10,641 nt of DNA from PVC group bacterium (GTDB lineage: Bacteria > Verrucomicrobiota > Kiritimatiellia > CAIKKV01 > PXCX01): assembly GCA_003567575.1 (NCBI GenBank), contig PWZG01000133.1, positions 1 to 10,641 of the forward strand, read 5' to 3'. The notes beneath the pieces were generated by a model, which made no database searches, was not told the DNA's origin, and was given only the letters and a program-made list of their open reading frames with translations. Positions 6,961-10,641 of this stretch are shown here, piece after piece; within the stretch, counting starts at the first letter, position 1, and the number at the start of each line of letters is the position of its first letter. Position numbers and translations under genes: made by a program.

Positions 6961-9372
6961 ATGAAGTCTTTGATATCAGCTCGCGAATTCCTGGTGGTGG
7001 CCTTGGCGACAGCCATGATCTTGACCGGAGCCCGGTCGACGAAAGCCCAGGCCGCCGGCGTCACGCTTGTCACGGATGGCGTGCCCCAGGCTTTACTGAT
7101 GGTCGAGGCCGGGGCGCCGAAATCGATGCAAGCCGCCGAGGCGCTGCAAACCTATCTTGAACGCATGAGCGGCGCGAAATTGCCGTTGGTCATCGAGGGC
7201 GAGCCCCTGCCGGACGGCGCGCCGGCGGGCCGGATTCACGTCGGGCACACCGCCGTCGCGCGCGGACTGGATGTGCCCGCCGGTTATGATCGTACGATTC
7301 GGGAAGATTTGTTCGAGGAGGAAGGGTATGTTCTGCGTACGCTTGATGCGAACACGCTGTTGGTCGCGGGCAACAACGACGGACCCTACCTGGGTACGCT
7401 GTACGCCGCCTATGCGCTGCTGGAGAAGCTGGGCTGCCGTTGGTATTTCCCGGGTGAATGGGGAGAAATAATACCGGAAAGCGCGACCGTCACCGTGCCC
7501 GCGCTGGACGTGCTTTCCCGCCCTGACTTTGCGGTGCGCGGGGTTGCCATGCTGGGTTGGGCGCCGGGAGAACAGCGCGCAATGCATGCCGAATGGTGCG
7601 TCAAGGTCGGCATGCAGGATCGAGGGCGTGTCTCAATGTATCCGACGGCGGGCGACGGGTTCCTGGCCATGTTGCTGCCCCCGAGTGAATACGCGGAGTC
7701 ACATCCCGAGTTCTACGCCATGAACAAGCAAGGCAACCGGACAATGACTCCGCGAAGCGGCGTGCATCATGCCATGCTCTGCCTCTCGAATCCCGAAGTT
7801 CTGGAAGAAAGCATCAAGAATCTGCGTCTGGCGTTCGCGGGCGAGAAACGGATTGGGGCGGTGACCGAGATGGGTGTGGGGCTGAGCCCTCCGGACGGCA
7901 CACCCTTCTGTTATTGTGAAGATTGTCTGGCAGCCAGTCAGAATTTCCGGTTCCCGGAATATTATGCCGAACGGTTCATGAGCGATGAATTTGCCGGGTT
8001 CGTGGCCGCCCTGGCGCGTGAGTTCCCCGACAAACTGTTCACGATTTCAGCCTATTCCTTGCGCGAAATTCCGCCGCAAGGTGTCGATCTGCCGTCGAAC
8101 GTGGCGGCCGCCATCTGGCCGCTGAGCGCCTGCGTGCTGCATGCCGGTGACGATCCAGGCTGCTGGCGAAGACAGGAATCCATGGAAATCGCCGAAAAAT
8201 GGCGTCGGCTCACGCCTCACGTGGTGCTCAACCGCTATAATCCCGGGCTGATGAATGTGTACGGGGCCGGGCACCGTTCCTATGTGCCCGAGCGTGCCGT
8301 CGCCAACTTTGTCGCCGAAGCGCCGATGATGAAGGAAATGGGTCTGAAAGGTTCCTTTGACCAGGGCTGCTCGGGCTACCTGATTTCGTGGATCAGTTAT
8401 TATCTCAAGGCCAAGCTGCTCTGGGATGTCAACGCCGATATCGACGCGCTCAAGAATGATTTTTACAACACCTTTTTCGGCCACGCCGCCGGTCCGCATG
8501 TGCGCGCCTGGTGGGATGCCTGCGAGCAAGCGCTCGGCAATGCACAAAATCATGCCCATGAGGATTTTCTGGTCAACCACATCTATACGATGGATTTCGT
8601 CGATCGGATCCGTCCGCATGTCGAGGCGGCGCTGACGGCCGAGGCCACGCCGGAACAGCGGGAACGTCTCGATACGTTTGCGCTGATTGCCGAACATCTG
8701 GACCGTTACGCGGCGATGAATGCCGCCAAAAAATCGCTCGATTACGCGGCGGCGGTTGAAGCCAACGAACGGATGACCGCGATTTTTCACGAATTGGACG
8801 AAATATATCCGCTGTTCGTGGACCGCAAATGGTCCATCGCCGACCGGCTCCAAGCCGTGGCCGCCCGCATGGACGGCAGTGACGGCGAAACAGTCGCCGA
8901 ACTTCCGCTGGAGATGGCGTTCGCACGCGATCCGTTTAACGAAGGTATCATGGCCGACTGGTATCATCCAGCATTCGACGATTCCGGTTGGGACACGAAA
9001 AACACCTTTTATACCTGGGAACAACAGGACCCGCCGGAAAGTTTGCGCGGTCATTCCTATGCCGGATACGGCTGGTACCGCGCCGACGTCGAGGTCGACG
9101 GCGCGTTTTCGGGAAGACCAATCCGCCTGTTTGTCGGCGGCGCAATCAACGAGGCCTGGGTCTGGGTGAACGGCCGCTACATCGGTCACCGGCCGCACCA
9201 ACTTTGGTGGCGGGGCGCCGCGGCGCACCGGATCGACCTGGACATCACGGATGCCGTCCGGCCCGGTCAGCGCAACATGATCGCGATCCGCGTGCTGAAA
9301 GACGCCGATGCCGGCGGGGGAATCTATGAGCGCGGTTTTTTGTATGCGCCGTCGGAAACGGCCCAGGAATAA
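6961..9372 (+). CDS. secreted DUF4838 domain protein with C-terminal carbohydrate-binding-like jelly roll
   Basis: An 803-residue exported protein, probably a polysaccharide-active glycosidase. The start is fixed by AAAGGA eight bases upstream. The signal peptide has Lys2 and Arg8, a hydrophobic core at about 10-24, and a likely cut after AQA (residue 31). Residues about 35-170 resemble the small N-terminal domain of alpha-glucuronidases and hexosaminidases, ending in GTLYAAYALLEKLGCRWYFP (145-164) then GEWGE. The DUF4838 core follows, with HPEFYA (248-253), CLSNPEV (274-280) and a cysteine cluster Cys317, Cys319, Cys322 (FCYCEDC) after PPDG. A helical region runs to about 640. Residues about 650-795 look like a GH2-type sugar-binding domain (DWYHPAFDDSGWD, YGWYRADVEV, EAWVWVNGRYIGH). 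DUF4838 proteins are generally treated as uncharacterised relatives of glycoside hydrolases, so the reaction and catalytic acids are not assigned. No anchor is visible, so it should be periplasmic or extracellular. Confidence 0.85.
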   Translation: MKSLISAREFLVVALATAMILTGARSTKAQAAGVTLVTDGVPQALLMVEAGAPKSMQAAEALQTYLERMSGAKLPLVIEGEPLPDGAPAGRIHVGHTAVARGLDVPAGYDRTIREDLFEEEGYVLRTLDANTLLVAGNNDGPYLGTLYAAYALLEKLGCRWYFPGEWGEIIPESATVTVPALDVLSRPDFAVRGVAMLGWAPGEQRAMHAEWCVKVGMQDRGRVSMYPTAGDGFLAMLLPPSEYAESHPEFYAMNKQGNRTMTPRSGVHHAMLCLSNPEVLEESIKNLRLAFAGEKRIGAVTEMGVGLSPPDGTPFCYCEDCLAASQNFRFPEYYAERFMSDEFAGFVAALAREFPDKLFTISAYSLREIPPQGVDLPSNVAAAIWPLSACVLHAGDDPGCWRRQESMEIAEKWRRLTPHVVLNRYNPGLMNVYGAGHRSYVPERAVANFVAEAPMMKEMGLKGSFDQGCSGYLISWISYYLKAKLLWDVNADIDALKNDFYNTFFGHAAGPHVRAWWDACEQALGNAQNHAHEDFLVNHIYTMDFVDRIRPHVEAALTAEATPEQRERLDTFALIAEHLDRYAAMNAAKKSLDYAAAVEANERMTAIFHELDEIYPLFVDRKWSIADRLQAVAARMDGSDGETVAELPLEMAFARDPFNEGIMADWYHPAFDDSGWDTKNTFYTWEQQDPPESLRGHSYAGYGWYRADVEVDGAFSGRPIRLFVGGAINEAWVWVNGRYIGHRPHQLWWRGAAAHRIDLDITDAVRPGQRNMIAIRVLKDADAGGGIYERGFLYAPSETAQE

Positions 9373-9389
9373 GGAATGCTGGAATGATG

Positions 9390-9403
9390 GTTACCTTGGT
9401 AAC
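9390..9403. promoter_or_regulatory. 14-bp inverted repeat, possible operator
   Basis: GTTACC (9390-9395) and GGTAAC (9398-9403) are perfect inverted arms around TT. It lies 18 bases after the DUF4838 stop and about 60 bases before the next ribosome binding site. It has no T-run and short arms, so it is a better candidate for a protein-binding site than for a terminator. No regulator can be assigned. Confidence 0.35.
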
Positions 9404-9465
9404 TCAGAAGGTTGCCTTTTGAGCGTTGAGGATAAGACAGGAAACCATAAACATGGGAGACGGTC

Positions 9466-9582
9466 ATGAACGGGAATTTGAGCAATGGGTATCGGCAGTG
9501 GATTTTCGCGATGGTGACCCTTGCGATCATCGTGATGCGACGTAAGAACATGACACAACAGAAAAGCAAGAAGGGTGCATGA
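9466..9582 (+). CDS. 38-residue single-pass membrane peptide
   Basis: Too short for many gene finders, but preceded by a strong ribosome binding site (GGGAG, 9455-9459, six bases before the ATG). The peptide has a polar start (MNGNLSNGYRQ), one hydrophobic segment at residues about 12-24 (WIFAMVTLAIIVM), then Arg-Arg-Lys and a basic tail (QQKSKKGA). The positive-inside rule predicts a cytoplasmic C-terminus. The hydrophobic stretch is short for a membrane span. Its stop (9580-9582) overlaps the next start by one base (TGATG), suggesting translational coupling. It could be a genuine small membrane protein, or a leftover membrane-anchor tail of a larger deleted gene. No family is recognised. 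Confidence 0.5.
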   Translation: MNGNLSNGYRQWIFAMVTLAIIVMRRKNMTQQKSKKGA

Positions 9583-9764
9583 TGAAATCCGAAGATAGAA
9601 CCACGGATGACTGGTCGGGCGGTATCGCGCCGGAAACCGGCGAGCATGTGCGTTTCGACAATTCGCATCTCGGCAATACTTGGACGAACGCGACCTGGAA
9701 CCTGGAAATCGAACGCAAGTACCAGCCGAGGCGTAGTCTCTCCACGAAAAGGATCGTTGCATGA
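9582..9764 (+). CDS. 60-residue fragment with a W-S-G-G-P-G-V surface-protein module
   Basis: I start it at 9582, the second ATG of ATGATG, because AGAAGGG at 9569-9575 is then six bases upstream. The middle (DDWSGGIAPETGEHVRF, then DNSHLGNTWTNATWNLE) resembles the NWSxGxPxxGxxV opening module of secreted or autotransporter-like proteins, including the one at 3630. There is no signal peptide, and the C-terminal basic tail (RKYQPRRSLSTKR) looks unrelated. It is therefore probably a remnant of a larger secreted protein. The stop overlaps the next ATG by four bases (ATGA at 9761-9764). Whether it is still translated to any purpose is unknown. Confidence 0.45.
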   Translation: MKSEDRTTDDWSGGIAPETGEHVRFDNSHLGNTWTNATWNLEIERKYQPRRSLSTKRIVA

Positions 9765-10357
9765 ACAAGTGGGTAAAAACCGAAATCAAACCCCATAACG
9801 GCGCGCCGGCGTTGTGGATCGATGGAAAACCCGTCTTTCCGCTGTTACTGATGACCACCGCGAACGGCTTGCGCGAGCTGCAAGCGCTGGGCTTCGAGGG
9901 CACTCATTTGGGCTTTCTGGTTGCCGCCGGGATTGCCTCACCGGATGGACTCTCGCTCGACCGCATGCGGGATCTGCTCCAAATGCCGCTTCACTTCACG
10001 AGCGAGTCGCCGCCCCATCCGAGCCTGCCGCCGGCGTTGCGCGACGCGCGACAAGGCGTCGCCGAATCGGAGCGGACATGGTATGCGCCGCAACCGCCCG
10101 TCGCGGCGGGAACATTACGCCGTCTTCTGCAACAGTCGGGGGCGCATGTGTATACCGATCAGGACGACAACCTGATGGTGGGTTGCGGATACTTGGCCCT
10201 GCACGCCGCTTCAACAGGGAAGAAAACCCTCCACTTGCCGAGCCCCGCCCGATGGACGGATTTACGCAACGGCTCCGTCGTGGTAGCCTGCAGCGATTGT
10301 ATTGAGGTCCAGGCCACCATCGGTCAAACGTTACTGTACGCGATCGATCCGATTTGA
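9761..10357 (+). CDS. glycosidase-like protein, apparently lacking its catalytic core
   Basis: 198 residues with a good ribosome binding site (AAAAGGA, 9747-9753, seven bases before the ATG). Residues about 10-60 (APALWIDGKPVFPLLL, then ELQALGFEGTHLGFL) resemble the N-terminal strand and first barrel elements of beta-galactosidase- or agarase-like hydrolases. Residues about 108-197 (WYAPQPPV, LRRLLQQSGAHVYTDQDD, YLALHAASTGKKTLHLPSP, then an ending GQTLLYAI) resemble the extreme C-terminus of such proteins, where a last helix and a small beta domain close the chain. The several hundred residues that should lie between are missing; the join is somewhere in residues 75-108, a Pro/Arg-rich linker. 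Both ends are in the same frame, so the deletion is in frame or has been kept open. No hydrolytic function is expected. The family naming is by resemblance only. Confidence 0.55.
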   Translation: MNKWVKTEIKPHNGAPALWIDGKPVFPLLLMTTANGLRELQALGFEGTHLGFLVAAGIASPDGLSLDRMRDLLQMPLHFTSESPPHPSLPPALRDARQGVAESERTWYAPQPPVAAGTLRRLLQQSGAHVYTDQDDNLMVGCGYLALHAASTGKKTLHLPSPARWTDLRNGSVVVACSDCIEVQATIGQTLLYAIDPI

Positions 10358-10436
10358 TTGCATTTAGTGCCTTATTCTAGAGCCTATGTCATAAAAAACA
10401 AGAAAAATGATGCGGAGATATGGAAGGAATCGGGCA

Positions 10437-10464
10437 AGAGGTCAGAGGTCGGAGGTCAGAGGTC
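10437..10464. repeat. four tandem copies of the heptamer [AG]GAGGTC
   Basis: AGAGGTC is found at 10437-10443, 10444-10450 and 10458-10464, with one variant GGAGGTC at 10451-10457, without spacers. It is a simple-sequence array. Confidence 0.85.
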
Positions 10465-10495
10465 AGTTTTCTGAAACGATCGGAACCACGATCTC

Positions 10496-10536
10496 GACAA
10501 CGATAAGGGGAACGACAACGATAACAGGACAACGAT
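10496..10536. repeat. three spaced copies of GACAACGAT
   Basis: Exact copies lie at 10496-10504, 10514-10522 and 10528-10536, with starts 18 and 14 bases apart. Partial ACGAT copies occur just upstream. The uneven spacing and short unit point to a degenerating simple repeat rather than an operator array. Confidence 0.6.
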
Positions 10537-10594
10537 CAAGGATTTCTCTTGCTGACATCTTGTGGTGTCCGACAAATGGTGTGAATCAATCCAA

Positions 10595-10622
10595 TGTCAT
10601 CCCGAGCTTGTCGAGGGATCTG
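10595..10622. repeat. REP-like palindromic element
   Basis: ATCCC (10599-10603) pairs with GGGAT (10615-10619), and inside it CGA (10603-10605) can pair with TCG (10611-10613). The core CCCGAGCTTGTCGAGGGAT has the form of short intergenic palindromes dispersed through many bacterial genomes. Only one copy is in the window, so dispersal cannot be shown here. Confidence 0.5.
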
Positions 10623-10641
10623 CGTCCGTCGCGGAGTGCCG

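Larger units (their letters stand above)
10358..10641. other. non-coding repeat-rich region at the window end
   Basis: No open frame with gene-like character is seen. The region contains a tandem heptamer (10437-10464), three spaced copies of a 9-mer (10496-10536) and a REP-like hairpin (10595-10622), listed separately. No terminator with a T-run was found after the gene ending at 10357. Confidence 0.6.

Noticed and set aside
6740..6964. 74-residue plus-strand frame ending in an ATGA overlap with the DUF4838 start
   Set aside because: The overlap is tempting, but the translation is rich in Trp, Cys and Arg with no domain, there is no ribosome binding site, and it fills the divergent promoter spacer.
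6732..7073. Upstream extension of the AraC minus-strand frame to 7073
   Set aside because: The residues before about 6731 do not resemble an AraC N-terminus and run into the DUF4838 signal peptide region, so I start the remnant at 6731.
8047..9228. 393-residue open frame on the minus strand inside the DUF4838 gene
   Set aside because: It is antisense to a well-supported gene, has no family-like motifs, and long antisense frames are expected in GC-rich coding DNA.
10437..10536. Possible CRISPR array
   Set aside because: Units are 7-9 bases, partly without spacers or with short unequal spacing; no cas gene is present.
1..10641. tRNA, rRNA, transposase or integrase genes
   Set aside because: I saw no tRNA cloverleaf, rRNA segment, or recombinase-like protein in any frame that I could support.

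Overview
The window is GC-rich bacterial DNA of the kind found in free-living glycan degraders of the Planctomycetota–Verrucomicrobiota–Lentisphaerota/Kiritimatiellota group. That placement is inference. It rests on a DUF4838 glycosidase-like protein, a secreted glycine-rich protein opening with a W-x-G-G / N-W-S module, an AraC regulator remnant of the cupin type, and intergenic tandem repeats. No rRNA, tRNA or phylogenetic marker is present.

Layout. Positions 1-483 are non-coding, with short repeats (54-112) and a stem-rich block (330-404). Positions 484-5861 hold a forward gene run: aldo/keto reductase, zinc-type medium-chain dehydrogenase, sialidase-fold Asp-box protein, a secreted glycine-rich protein broken by a frame change near 4400, and an N-acylglucosamine 2-epimerase family protein. 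Positions about 5880-6257 look like the decayed 3' end of a gene in at least two frames. Positions 6731-6281 on the minus strand carry an AraC-family regulator that has lost its middle. A divergent spacer leads to a large secreted DUF4838 protein (6961-9372). Three small forward cistrons follow (9466-10357), each overlapping the next at its stop/start: a 38-residue membrane peptide, a fragment of a W-S-G-G module, and a glycosidase-like protein with both ends but apparently no catalytic core. The last 280 bases are non-coding and rich in short tandem repeats, ending in a REP-like hairpin.

How the genes may work together. The sialidase-fold enzyme plus the 2-epimerase-family enzyme fit release and use of an N-acetylated sugar, with the two oxidoreductases acting on a freed sugar. 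The DUF4838 protein would act outside the cytoplasm on a polysaccharide. No transporter, sulfatase, NanA or NanK is in view, so the pathway is incomplete here and the substrate is not established.

The most striking feature is the state of the accessory genes. Three of them (3630-4674, the AraC gene, and 9761-10357) keep recognisable 5' and 3' ends but have lost the middle. At the same time, ribosome binding sites and stop/start overlaps around several of them remain intact.
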